Positions 11,657 to 20,902 of a stretch of 64,000 nt of DNA are shown piece after piece. The stretch is taken from positions 24,179,016 through 24,243,015 of the forward strand of contig NC_052475.1 of NCBI RefSeq assembly GCF_009730915.1. The letters run 5' to 3'. This stretch comes from Dioscorea cayenensis subsp. rotundata (taxonomy: Eukaryota > Streptophyta > Magnoliopsida > Dioscoreales > Dioscoreaceae). Numbering within the stretch: the first letter of the stretch is position 1; each line of letters opens with the position of its first letter. The notes under the pieces were generated by a model, which saw only the letters and a list, made by a program, of their open reading frames with translations, searched no databases and was not told the origin of the DNA. Both the position numbers and the translations under genes were made by a program.

Positions 11657-11962
11657 TTAGGAGTTTGACAAAATTATCTTCTTCTCCACTCTGTCGAACA
11701 AGTTGCACCAGAGTGCTCTTGATGGAGTCTCCGTCGCCTCTCGTGGGTTTTTGATAGATACCTCCCTTGAACGTACCGGGTTTTCTTCTTGACGAAGACC
11801 AGCTGGCCGCCTATCGCAACGCGAGACCAAGAACGAGGGCCACATCTTGAGGTCCCGAAACTTCGCGAGCTTTCCCCGATCCTCGAATTTATTGAGTGCG
11901 ACCATCGTACTCTTTGCAAAAAGAGAATCAAGAAGGGCCCTCTCTTGGTATATAGCTTCCAT
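11657..11962 (-). pseudogene. Decayed 5' part of the Ulp1-like MULE gene (fragment)
   Basis: A 101-codon frame on the same strand as the protease. It contains KFRDLKMWPSFLVSRC, which looks like the conserved N-terminal part of MULE-associated Ulp1-type proteins, but I cannot assign a named domain. Adjacent 10400-11050 and 11300-11650 hold further short frames without a clear product, consistent with a degenerate long gene. Confidence 0.3.
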
Positions 11963-12124
11963 CTCGATGAGCGGCTAGAGCGGTGTCCATCGAATAATCT
12001 CCCAGTGTTGAGGGGTCATGTTATTTTTCAATTCGACTAAAGTCTCCACTCTCAGGTGTCAAATAGCATCGCCCGTTAACTAGGGTTGATCGCCATAATC
12101 ACCGACTGCATGACAATAACAACA

Positions 12125-12320
12125 TTCACAAAAGTTTAAGCGCAAATTTAAGGTTTTTAAAGCGATGAACCTCTCGGTTATTAAAGCAGAGATATCAAAT
12201 GTTAAAGCAGAGACCCGACTTATTAAAGCGAGGCGATAATACTTAAGCAATGACAACAAAACTTAAGCAGTAACATCTCATTTCTTAAAGCGTCAACCTC
12301 GTTTTGTAAAAGCTGCAACC
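12125..12320 (-). repeat. TTTAA-motif array (g), 5' side of the Ulp1-like gene
   Basis: The most regular array: GTTTAAGCGC, TTTTTAAAGCGATGAACC, TTATTAAAGCAGAGATA, TGTTAAAGCAGAGACC, TTATTAAAGCGAGGCG, ACTTAAGCAATGAC, ACTTAAGCAGTAAC and TTCTTAAAGCGTCAACC, about 20-27 bp apart. The - strand form is roughly GTCTCTGCTTTAAT. Confidence 0.65.
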
Positions 12321-12329
12321 ATATCAAAT

Positions 12330-13030
12330 GAAAGGGAAATGTACATTATAAATATTACATAAATCATAACAATCGAAAAAAACTTTTTTTCGATAGTGTA
12401 TCTGATCGAAAAATGCAAAAACAAAAACAAAAACCCTAGCCAGAAATCTCGCTGAGACTAACAAAAACCCCAGTAGAAATCCCCCTGCAGACTCAATATC
12501 TTCCAACAAAAAAAGCAGGAACACAAAAACAAAACCGAAAAAAATCTTTCTTTGTAATGAGCAGGTTAACATAAAACCATACTCAATACCTTAGATTGCA
12601 GAACCCGATGAAATGCCAACTAGTTGCGTGGGGACTTCTCTTTTGAGATACCGGTGGAAAGGAAAAAGTCGCAAATTCGGAGGCTTCGCGGTAGAGACAA
12701 CCGGAGACGACCAGTAAATGGAAGAGCGAAGACGCGAGTTGAGAAAAAAAGCAAAGTAAGCGGCTCCAATAAATTCGTCTCTCGGGGTTACCCTACGGAA
12801 AACCACCCCACTTACTCTCAAATCGCTGAGATGGCTGCAGCCACGACTCCCCATGCAAGGGTATTTTCGTCCATAAATTTTGAAACTCACTCCGTTCACA
12901 TCCGTTACAGGGTTTGGGGGTTTGAAAAACTTAGAGTTTAAAAGGAGGGGGTTTTTAGGGATTGCAAAACTAACGGTGTGTTTTTGGTAATTTTACAAAC
13001 TTAAAGGGTTTTTTTGGCAATTTTCACTTT
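12330..13030. other. Right end region of the MULE; no gene recognised
   Basis: Contains an A-rich segment (12390-12560), a GC-richer block (12600-12900) with open frames on both strands but no recognisable product, and a T-rich end with two GGGTTTTT-type blocks (12947-13024). The last block could be part of a terminal inverted repeat; I found no inverted partner on the left. Confidence 0.3.
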
Positions 13031-13173
13031 AATAAAAGAAGACAAGATCACTACACATGAAAATCAGAAACAATTCACGTATGAAAATTTATATTCTCAC
13101 ATCACCAAAACAATACATACTTATCAATATTGTTGTATTCTGTTTCCACATTCATTGTACATCAATAGATTAT

Positions 13174-13178
<5 letters not shown>

Positions 13179-13204
<26 letters not shown>
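13179..13204. repeat. (TA)n microsatellite
   Basis: Thirteen TA units inside a T-rich stretch. The surrounding 13030-13540 holds no gene; the right part is probably the 3' flank of the small gene ending at 13541. Confidence 0.9.
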
Positions 13205-13540
13205 CGTTTTGTTTTTATTTTTTTATATTTAATTTTTATTGAATTTTTGGTTTATCTATTTAAAAAAAAACAAAACAAAAACAAAAACAACCGTTCAATA
13301 GAGCTATTCAACTAAATAATAAGGCTTCGATGAAACCTTTGCATTTGAACCATTTTGAACCAAAAGTCCATGTTTAGATAAGAAGCAACTTGTCCTCTTG
13401 CAACCACAATTATCATATGAAACTCAGAAACAATTTACAAGAAAAATCATACTTCTCACACACTATGCAAACTTTAGCATACGATTTACAGTAGCATGGA
13501 AACAGTTCTAAAGGAATGCTTAATTTTCTAAACATAGCAA

Positions 13541-14084
13541 TTAAGGCTTCCTTGAAACTTCTTCATTTGAAGCAAAGTTCATTTTTTTATCAGAAGCTAC
13601 TTGTCCTCCTGGGACCTTCTCCTGTGTTTCTTCTCTGTGAACTTTGGTTGCAGAATTATTTGAAGCTTCTTCATGACCACTTGGTTCAACACTCCTGAAC
13701 TTCTCTTCTGAACTCTTGCCATTCTCTTCAACTGAACTCACAGTCTTCATGTTCTTATGGTCCTCACCATGAGGCTTATAATTCTCTTCCTGTTTCTCAC
13801 CTTTGCATGAACAAAAGAAAGTACGAGTTCAAGCTCAAGCTCATTCTTTACAAAGGAATTTAAAAGTATATTTAGCATGTTGATATATAGCACATACCTG
13901 GAGGAGGAGGGAGAGGTTTCTTTAAATCATCATTTGCAAGGGTCAGCGGCAGCCTTGGAGAGTTGGAGGTTCCCTTTATGGTGGGACTCATCTTGGCATT
14001 CCAACTTGGCTTCTCCTCATAGACATCACTCCTAGAATGATCAAAGCCATTGCTTCTGAAGCAGCAAAGAAGCTCATGGCACAT
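13541..14084 (-). CDS. Small charged protein with MCHELLCCF N-terminus (paralogue 1), unknown function
   Basis: Two exons on the - strand, 14084-13898 and 13800-13541, give 148 residues. The donor is CCAG/GTATGTG and the acceptor CAAAG/GTGAG; the intron is phase 1 (a split Gly codon), which keeps the frame. The N-terminus MCHELLCCF is Cys-rich and could be lipid-modified (inference). A Pro run follows at the end of exon 1. Exon 2 starts GEKQEE and is rich in Glu, Lys and Ser, probably disordered. A related gene with the same first nine residues, the same intron phase and the same GEKQ start of its last exon lies at 14654-20381. The open frame extends upstream of the chosen ATG (ending ...GSEV), so an earlier start cannot be excluded. 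No family recognised. Confidence 0.6.
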
Positions 14085-14443
14085 AACTTCACTTCCTTTA
14101 GTTCCCTTTGAAGCTATCTCTTACCCCAATGTTCCTTTAAAGAGGTTTCAAGCCATGTTCACTGTCATTACTGTTTATGAGATTCTAATTCTTTTCAGAC
14201 TTGCTTTCATGTGGCAGATGCTTGTGAGCTCTGATCTGAATGAATTTCTGTTTGTGATAAGATTAAAGGTTAGGTGACAAATGAAGATGCCATTTGTGTG
14301 ACATCATGGTTTAAACCTCATTATAATCTCTCCTCTTTTTCTCAAAATTTGGTTTGTTCTTGATCACTCATCAACTCACAAGAATAGGAATCCATGGATC
14401 AGACTTAGTGGAAACAGAGATTTCCTTTTTCACAAACCATCAT

Positions 14444-14444
14444 C

Positions 14445-14468
<24 letters not shown>
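14444..14468. repeat. (AT)n microsatellite
   Basis: AT dinucleotide run in the spacer between the paired small genes. The rest of 14085-14653 shows no further gene. Confidence 0.9.
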
Positions 14469-14475
<7 letters not shown>

Positions 14476-14653
14476 CATAGTGGATAAGGGCTTTGAAATT
14501 TACTAGTGAAAATTAGGAAGCCAGACGATAACAATCCTCTCAACTTTTAAGAAGAAATGATGCAGAGTCAAAAGTAATAAAGTTTTCCGAGACGTCTTCT
14601 CTTGGATCAAACTCTTTCTTTTCCTGGGCATCAAACACTTTATCTGCATGCTT

Positions 14654-17600
14654 TCATGAGTCATCTCCACTTGGATCAAACTCTTTGTTTCCTTTGGGAA
14701 CAGCAATCTTGGTCTTCTGATCAGTTTTCTCTTTGGGTGGACGAATCTGTTCTTTTGGAGGTGATGGTACTTGTTGTTCTTGATCTGAAGTTGCTGGTTT
14801 CTTTGTTCCTAAGTCCTGTTCTTTAGGACTGCATTTTTCTTCCTTGGAAAACACATCCTGTGCTAAGACCTTCTGTTTTTCTTCACTTGATTTATGGTTC
14901 TCAAGTGGAACTCTCGGAGATTTCTCTTCTTTACTTCCTTTTGGCTTAAAAGATAAAGCCTTTGCTATTTTACTCAGTTTGTCTCCATCCTGTTCCTGCC
15001 TGTTCTGCTGATCTTGTTTGTCTTTTGGTTGTTTCTCACCACCTGCATGGCATGACTGTTGAAGAAAACTGACAAAGGATGCTAACCTCCTGTGAGCTTC
15101 TGGTATTAGTTCATGATCTGGTTTGCAGAACTGCACTCTAGAAGAAGAAGAAGAAAAGTATGGTAACTGGAAAGATACAGCTTTCACTCAATAATACTCA
15201 GCATACACTTGCTGATGCTTCATTCAAGATTCAAACCTTTTGAACACATTAACACAAGTGGAGATGCACGATCAAACAGAAAATGACAACATGTCAGGGA
15301 GACAAACCTGACTACTAAATAAAGACTACATAGCCTCTACCAAACAAAGACATTGACACCACTACAGGGGCTTTGATTGGCCCCAAAAAGACCCATTCAA
15401 ATTTATCAGGTGGACAAGTCCTGATTGGTATATTCATTCTTCTGAACAACTGCCAACATCTCCCCCTTGTTCAGAGCTCTTTCCATCCCAAGCTTGGACC
15501 TGAAGAACTCATGCTTACCAACTGATAACCCTTTCGTTAGGATGTCTGCTGATTGCTCTTCACTACTGCAATGAACCAGCTGAATTACATTGTCAGAGAT
15601 AAGATTTCGAATAAAATGATACCGTATCTCAATGTGTTTGGTGCGACCATGTTGAGCTGGGTTCTTGGCAATTGAAATAGAGGATTTGTTATCACAGTGC
15701 AGGATGGTGGGCAAAGTTTGTGTGAAGCCAAGATCATTGAGTAACCTGCGCATCCATACACCTTGACAAGCTGCCGAAGTAATAGCCACATACTCAGCTT
15801 CGGTGCTTGATAGTGCGATTATTTCTTGCTTCTTGGATGACCAAGCAACAGCACCTGAACCCAAGCTGAATACCCAACCGGTTGTACTTTTTCTATCATC
15901 AAGTGATCCTGCCCAGTCACTGTCAACATAACCTTTGAGACTGAAATCTTTTACATGTTCATATCGAAGGCCATAATCAATCGTTCCTGCTACATGATGA
16001 AGTATCCTTTTCACAGCCCCTACATGATGCTTTGTTGGGCTATGAAGATACCTGGAAACCAAACTTATGCTGTATGCCAAGTCAGGCCTGGTATGTGTGA
16101 GATATAGCAAGCCTCCCACCATTTGTCTAAAAACCTTCTCATCTGCTTTTCCTGAACCATCCTCAAGCTGTAATTTTTCAGCAGTGTTAATGGGTGTGGA
16201 AAGAGACTTGCAATGCAACATGCCAAATTTTTTCAGTAATTCTGAAGCATATCTTTGCTGACACACATGGATAGAACCATGTCCTTGTATCACCTCCAGT
16301 CCTAGAAAGTACTTAAGGAGACCCATGTCTGACATCTCAAAGGAAGACATCATTTCCTCCTTGAATTCTGATAGCATAAGTGGACAAGAACTCGTATACA
16401 GAATGTCATCCACGTACAAGCATAACATCAAAATATTGGCTCCAGTCTTCTTTGTATACAAAGTAGGTTCACATGTACTTCTTTGAAAACCCAGTGCTAA
16501 AAAATGTTGATCAATTTTTGAGTACCATGCCCGTGGGGCTTGCCGTAAACCATAGAGAGCTTTGTGTAGCTTGTACACTTGCTCTTCCTTCCCTGTGATC
16601 ACATAGCCTTCTGGTTGACTAACATACACTTCTTCAGTTAACTCACCATTAAGAAAAGCCGATTTGACATCAAGTTGTAGGAGGGGCCATTCCATTTGTG
16701 CTGCAACTGCAAAGAGTACTCGAACTGTTTCCATCCTAACAACTGGTGAAAACACATCCTCAAGGTCTATCCCAACCTTCTGTAAGTATCCCTTAGCTAC
16801 GAGTCGTGCTTTTCTCTTGAGCAATGACCCATCTGGCTTATATTTAGACTTGTATATCCACTTCAATCCAACTGCATGCTTGCCTACTGGTAACTGAGTG
16901 AGTGACCAGGTCCCATTCTTCTGAATGGACTCCATCTCCTGATCCATTGCCAACTTCCATTCACTCTGCCTTGCTGCATCTTCATACAAGTAGGGATCTG
17001 CAGTTGTTAGAGCAAAGTTGCAGGTATTATAGAGCTCCGCCAATGTTTTATACTTAGTTGCTTGTCTAATTGCCCCAGCTTCATCTTCAACAGATTCCCA
17101 AACATGAGCTTCTGATACTTGAGTTGGTGCAAGTTCAACTACAGCTCTCTCTTGAGAATCTGAAGACTTCTCAGAGTTATCTGTCCAGATCCATGGCTTC
17201 TCCTCATGAAATAGTACATCACGACTAATGCTCACCTTCCCAGTGTATGGATTATACACTCTGTATCCTGCTGACTCCTCGCTATATCCAATGAAAACTA
17301 GCTTCTCAGATTTGAGATCAAGTTTTCGTCGTTGCTGTGGGTTAGTGAGTACAAAAACCACACAACCAAAAATGCGCAGATGCGATACAAGGGGTTTGTT
17401 ACCTGTGAGAGCCTCATATGGAGTTTTCTCTGCAAGTGCTCTAGTTGGAGCTCTGTTTAGTAAGTAAACTGCTGTACTCACTGCCTCGGCCCACAAAAAC
17501 ATGGGTACATTCATCTGATGCAACAAGCACCTTGCCATTTCCACCACAGTTCTGTTCTTTCGCTCAGCTACGCCGTTGAGCTCAGGTGTATTGGGTGTAG

Positions 17601-20381
17601 TGAGCTGCCTCTGGATCCCATTATCTTCACAATATGTAATGAAGTCTTTTGAGAGAAACTCTCCCCCTCTATCAGTACGAAGTATCTTAATCTTCATGTT
17701 ATACTGATTTTCAACTAGTTGTTTGAAGATCTTGAACTGACCTAAGGCCTGGCCTTTGGATTGGAGAAAATACACCCAACTGAACCGAGTGCAATCATCG
17801 GTTAGCAAGAAGAAGTAGCAACTTCCACCAGGTGTTAACATTTGCATTGGCCCACAAAGGTCTGCATGTATTAATTGGAGAGGTGACAGAGCTCGTCTAG
17901 CTCCTTTGTTGGAGAAAGGCAATCTCGTTTGCTTCCCAAATGCGCATGCTTCACAAGCGTCTGTATGGGAAATGCTTGGCAAACCAAGAACATACTCCTG
18001 TTTAGACAATTGCTGCAAGCTTTGTGAGTTTAAGTGTCCATACCTGCGATGCCAAAGCATAGAAACATTGCCTTTATTCTGCACTACCTGTGCTTCTCCA
18101 ACTTCATTGACTGTCAAAGGAAAAAGCCCATTTGACGTCATCTTCACCCGAGCTATTAGGTTTTTGGTGTTGCTTTCCCTGATAGTGCACTCATCAAGAG
18201 AAAAATTCACATCATAACCAGTTCTTATGAGATGTGCAACGCTTAGCAAGTTATGAGCTAATAGAGGAACAAATTGCACATCCCTTAGAGTTCGGACATT
18301 CCCAGAGCTTACATGGAGAACAACCGTTCCAACACCATGAACATTAAGCTCCCTATCATCACCAAGACATACTGTTTGGCACACTGATTCGTCAAGGTCT
18401 TTAAACCAGCTTTGATCACATGTCATGTGGTTCGAACAACCACTATCAACCAACCATACATTTTCTTCCCTTCCCACTGCCTCTCCTGCAGCCATGAAGA
18501 GTTGGCTTTGCTGCCCAGGTGAATGACTTGACTCTCCAGATTCAACCACGTTTGCAGCATTCTCCTTCTCTTTGTTGTACCAACATTGAGATTTATAATG
18601 ACCATATTTTTTGCAATTGTAGCACTGAATATGTGCTTTGTTTGGTTTGGTCTCCGGGTTAATCTTGAACCCACTAGCTTGTTCATTTGAATTCCTTGCA
18701 TCTTGACCTCTACTTCTCCCCCTTCCTCTTGACCTTCCTCTGTAGCCGGTGCGTCCTCTGCCTCTTCCAGGAGTTTGATGGTTGAAAGGTAATGCACTCT
18801 CAGCTCTGACATGAAAGGCCTTGGTTTCAGTTGTCTCTGTGGCCAAATCTAATCTTCCTTCGTGCCCCTTCAACGAACTACTCAACTCTTCCACAGTAAG
18901 CTTTGAGATATCCTTCGCTTCTATTATTGAAGACACCACATGGCTGAACTTGGGGGACAAACTTCTCAGTAGTTTCCTCACCACTGCTTGATCACTGAGC
19001 TCCTCACCAAGTGCTCTAATATGAAACACCACTGTGAGGATCCTGCTTACATAGTCATGGATTGTTTCACCAGTCCTCATTCGTGCAGTCTCAAACTCTT
19101 GCTGGTGTGCATGCAAATTGGCCTCTGAACTCTTCGCACATCCTTGGTATTCTTTCTTCAGTATGTCCCAAGCTTTCTTTGCATTTCTAGTTTGTGAAAT
19201 CCTGATGAGAATCTTCTCATCCAACGACTGCTGAATGAGTGCCAAAGCTTTGGCATTTCTCTTAATATTTTCATTAAGACGATGTTGATTCGTCTCGTCT
19301 TCATCGTATCCCTTCTCAACAAGACCCCAAAGGTCTTTGGAAACCAAGATAGTTTCCATCTTCAAGCTCCAAAGACTGTAGCTTTCACCGTTGAAGAAAG
19401 GGACTGGTGTTTGCGAGGAACTCCCGCTGCCGCTGGACATCTCGTGTGAGAGGAGTGGATCGTCAACACGATCTCTGATACCACTGTTGAAGAAAACTGA
19501 CAAAGGATGCTAACCTCCTGTGAGCTTCTGGTATTAGTTCATGATCTGGTTTGCAGAACTGCACTCTAGAAGAAGAAGAAGAAAAGTATGGTAACTGGAA
19601 AGATACAGCTTTCACTCAATAATACTCAGCATACACTTGCTGATGCTTCATTCAAGATTCAAACCTTTTGAACACATTAACACAAGTGGAGATGCACGAT
19701 CAAACAGAAAATGACAACATGTCAGGGAGACAAACCTGACTACTAAATAAAGACTACATAGCCTCTACCAAACAAAGACATTGACACCACTACAGGGGCT
19801 TTGATTGGCCCCAAAAAGACCCATTCAAATTTATCAGGTGGACAAGTCCTGATTGGTATATTCATTCTTCTGAACAACTGCCAACAATGACATGCTCCTC
19901 CTTTTCATAAAGCACATGTACAGAGACAACAAGCATGGCTTGCAGTTGGACTTGGAGTTGGAGTTGGAGTTAACCTTACCTTGAATTGGAGAAGACATGG
20001 GCTTCTTCTGGTTATTCTCATTCTTAATCTGATCTTGAGCCTGTATCTCATCTGTATGCAAGCAACATTCTAGACAGTTTCAAGACACAAATTACATGCA
20101 TGCATGGCTTTTGTTTTCACTTTACCTTGATTTATAGTAGCCATGTTTTGCTGACTGGGAGCTAGAACACCTCCATTAATGGTTGCAGAAGGCATAGAGG
20201 GACTGGGAGCAGCTAGGACACCTCCATTAATGGCTGCAGAAGGGTTAGGGGGACTGGGAGCTTGAACACCTCCATTAATGGCTGCAGAAGGCTTAGGGGG
20301 AGAACTTTCAGCTTCCTTCCTACCTGAAGACCTTTTTTCTGGTTCGCTCTGGCCAAAGCAGCAGAGAAGCTCATGGCACAT
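14654..20381 (-). CDS. Small charged protein with MCHELLCCF N-terminus (paralogue 2), intron occupied by a copia element
   Basis: Three exons on the - strand, 20381-20126, 20051-19980 and 15042-14654, give 238 residues. An in-frame ATG at 20402 would add seven. Both introns are phase 1 with GT-AG ends (CAAG/GTAAAG, ACAG/ATGAG, CAAG/GTAAGG, GCAG/GTGGTG). Exon 1 encodes MCHELLCCFGQ and then three copies of a PSAAINGGV-type repeat. Exon 3 starts GGEKQPKDK and is Lys/Glu-rich (KEEKSPRVP, PPKEQIRPPKEK). It is probably a disordered protein of unknown function. Intron 2 would be about 110 bp without the insertion, but now holds a complete 4.83-kb Ty1/copia element in the same orientation. Whether the intron is still spliced is unknown. 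It is paralogous to the gene at 13541-14084. Confidence 0.55.
15057..15458 (-). repeat. Copia 3' LTR
   Basis: 402 bp, TG...CA ends, identical in appearance to 19485-19886. The polyprotein ends inside it: its stop codon is 53 bp into this LTR in transcription sense. Confidence 0.95.
15406..19440 (-). CDS. Copia gag-pol polyprotein
   Basis: One 1344-codon frame read from the ATG at 19440 (MSSGSGSSSQ). The frame stays open a little upstream into the 5' LTR, but that ATG lies before the primer site. Domains in order: gag (UBN2-type) about 1-240; Arg/Gly-rich stretch about 230-255; zinc knuckle CYNCKKYGHYKSQC about 272-286; aspartic protease with LVDSGCSNHMT about 331-341; integrase GAG-pre/H-H zinc region (WHRRYGH) and DDE core (HADLCG, RTDRGGEF, NGVAERKNRT) about 450-620; reverse transcriptase with LDVKSAFLNG and YVDDI near 1010; RNase H with YVDSDWAG near 1172 and SSTEAEYVA. 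All expected catalytic motifs are present and there are no stops or frameshifts, so the protein should be functional. Confidence 0.93.
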   Translation of the reverse strand: MSSGSGSSSQTPVPFFNGESYSLWSLKMETILVSKDLWGLVEKGYDEDETNQHRLNENIKRNAKALALIQQSLDEKILIRISQTRNAKKAWDILKKEYQGCAKSSEANLHAHQQEFETARMRTGETIHDYVSRILTVVFHIRALGEELSDQAVVRKLLRSLSPKFSHVVSSIIEAKDISKLTVEELSSSLKGHEGRLDLATETTETKAFHVRAESALPFNHQTPGRGRGRTGYRGRSRGRGRSRGQDARNSNEQASGFKINPETKPNKAHIQCYNCKKYGHYKSQCWYNKEKENAANVVESGESSHSPGQQSQLFMAAGEAVGREENVWLVDSGCSNHMTCDQSWFKDLDESVCQTVCLGDDRELNVHGVGTVVLHVSSGNVRTLRDVQFVPLLAHNLLSVAHLIRTGYDVNFSLDECTIRESNTKNLIARVKMTSNGLFPLTVNEVGEAQVVQNKGNVSMLWHRRYGHLNSQSLQQLSKQEYVLGLPSISHTDACEACAFGKQTRLPFSNKGARRALSPLQLIHADLCGPMQMLTPGGSCYFFLLTDDCTRFSWVYFLQSKGQALGQFKIFKQLVENQYNMKIKILRTDRGGEFLSKDFITYCEDNGIQRQLTTPNTPELNGVAERKNRTVVEMARCLLHQMNVPMFLWAEAVSTAVYLLNRAPTRALAEKTPYEALTGNKPLVSHLRIFGCVVFVLTNPQQRRKLDLKSEKLVFIGYSEESAGYRVYNPYTGKVSISRDVLFHEEKPWIWTDNSEKSSDSQERAVVELAPTQVSEAHVWESVEDEAGAIRQATKYKTLAELYNTCNFALTTADPYLYEDAARQSEWKLAMDQEMESIQKNGTWSLTQLPVGKHAVGLKWIYKSKYKPDGSLLKRKARLVAKGYLQKVGIDLEDVFSPVVRMETVRVLFAVAAQMEWPLLQLDVKSAFLNGELTEEVYVSQPEGYVITGKEEQVYKLHKALYGLRQAPRAWYSKIDQHFLALGFQRSTCEPTLYTKKTGANILMLCLYVDDILYTSSCPLMLSEFKEEMMSSFEMSDMGLLKYFLGLEVIQGHGSIHVCQQRYASELLKKFGMLHCKSLSTPINTAEKLQLEDGSGKADEKVFRQMVGGLLYLTHTRPDLAYSISLVSRYLHSPTKHHVGAVKRILHHVAGTIDYGLRYEHVKDFSLKGYVDSDWAGSLDDRKSTTGWVFSLGSGAVAWSSKKQEIIALSSTEAEYVAITSAACQGVWMRRLLNDLGFTQTLPTILHCDNKSSISIAKNPAQHGRTKHIEIRYHFIRNLISDNVIQLVHCSSEEQSADILTKGLSVGKHEFFRSKLGMERALNKGEMLAVVQKNEYTNQDLST
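15459..15468 (-). other. Copia polypurine tract
   Basis: AAGGGGGAGA on the - strand directly precedes the 3' LTR, where plus-strand DNA synthesis is primed. Confidence 0.85.
19472..19483 (-). other. Copia primer-binding site
   Basis: TGGTATCAGAGA on the - strand lies one base inside the 5' LTR. It is the standard initiator-methionine tRNA primer site of plant copia elements. Confidence 0.92.
19485..19886 (-). repeat. Copia 5' LTR
   Basis: 402 bp, identical in appearance to 15057-15458. It should hold the element promoter. Confidence 0.95.
20167..20315 (-). repeat. Three in-frame coding repeats in exon 1 of the second MCHELLCCF gene
   Basis: ACACCTCCATTAATGGYTGC recurs at about 20167, 20218 and 20266 (periods 51 and 48 bp, both multiples of three). 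It encodes three copies of a PSAAINGGVxAPSPP-like unit. Frame-preserving length differences suggest the protein tolerates copy-number change. Confidence 0.85.
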
Positions 20382-20902
20382 GACTTCTGTTTTTGATCTC
20401 ACTTCTCCTCACTGGTTGGAATACCTGTGTTATTTTTATTAACACCTGCACAGATGCCTAATCTTAATTGTTTAAGTCAAGGTCATCCCTTTCATACTTG
20501 CTTTGAAATTTAATTAGGGAATATGCTTGATTATGATAATTATTTTCCACTTTGGCTAAGCACCGCGTTGGGCATAAACTTATCGATGATATAATTAGCA
20601 TCCAACTTTTTTCAGTCCTTATTCTCTTCCCCACTTCATATACAAATTAAAGTATTTTTCTTCGCATCATTAACTCTTAAAAAGCAATAGTTCATTATTT
20701 TAATAAAAACAGTAGTTTATCCATTTTATAATAACAATAATAATATTTTTTTAAAAAAAATAATTATTATTAATTATGCCAAGACTAGATTCTAGAATTG
20801 CCTGTAATCGGATTCGGATCCGGATCCTCGACCTGGACCAACCCGACCCGTTAACATATTGAACGAAGGGTGTTATGGTCAAAACATAGCATCCTAACTT
20901 GT

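Larger units (their letters stand above)
5160..13030. mobile_element. Degenerate Mutator-like element (MULE) with convergent transposase and Ulp1-type protease genes
   Basis: The segment carries pieces of a MULE transposase on + (5798-8375) and of a C48/Ulp1-like protease gene on - (about 8758-12000). They are separated and interrupted by motif-rich spacers found only inside these limits. Base use is more GC- and CpG-rich than the flanking host DNA. MULEs that carry Ulp1-like genes are known from several plants (Kaonashi-type, CUMULE-type). Both genes are broken by many frameshifts and stops, so the copy is not autonomous. The ends are uncertain: the right end may be the GGGTTTTTTTGGCAATTTT stretch near 13004-13024, and I found no inverted partner on the left. 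Confidence 0.7.
15057..19886 (-). mobile_element. Intact, recent Ty1/copia LTR retrotransposon
   Basis: 4830 bp with two 402-bp LTRs starting TGTTG and ending CAACA that look identical base for base. They are flanked by the 5-bp target duplication ATGAC (15052-15056 and 19887-19891). The primer-binding site (TGGTATCAGAGA, complementary to initiator tRNA-Met) and a polypurine tract are in their proper places. A single uninterrupted gag-pol frame is present. It appears complete and potentially autonomous. Identical LTRs mean it inserted very recently on an evolutionary scale. It sits in intron 2 of the small gene at 14654-20381, same transcription direction. Confidence 0.95.
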
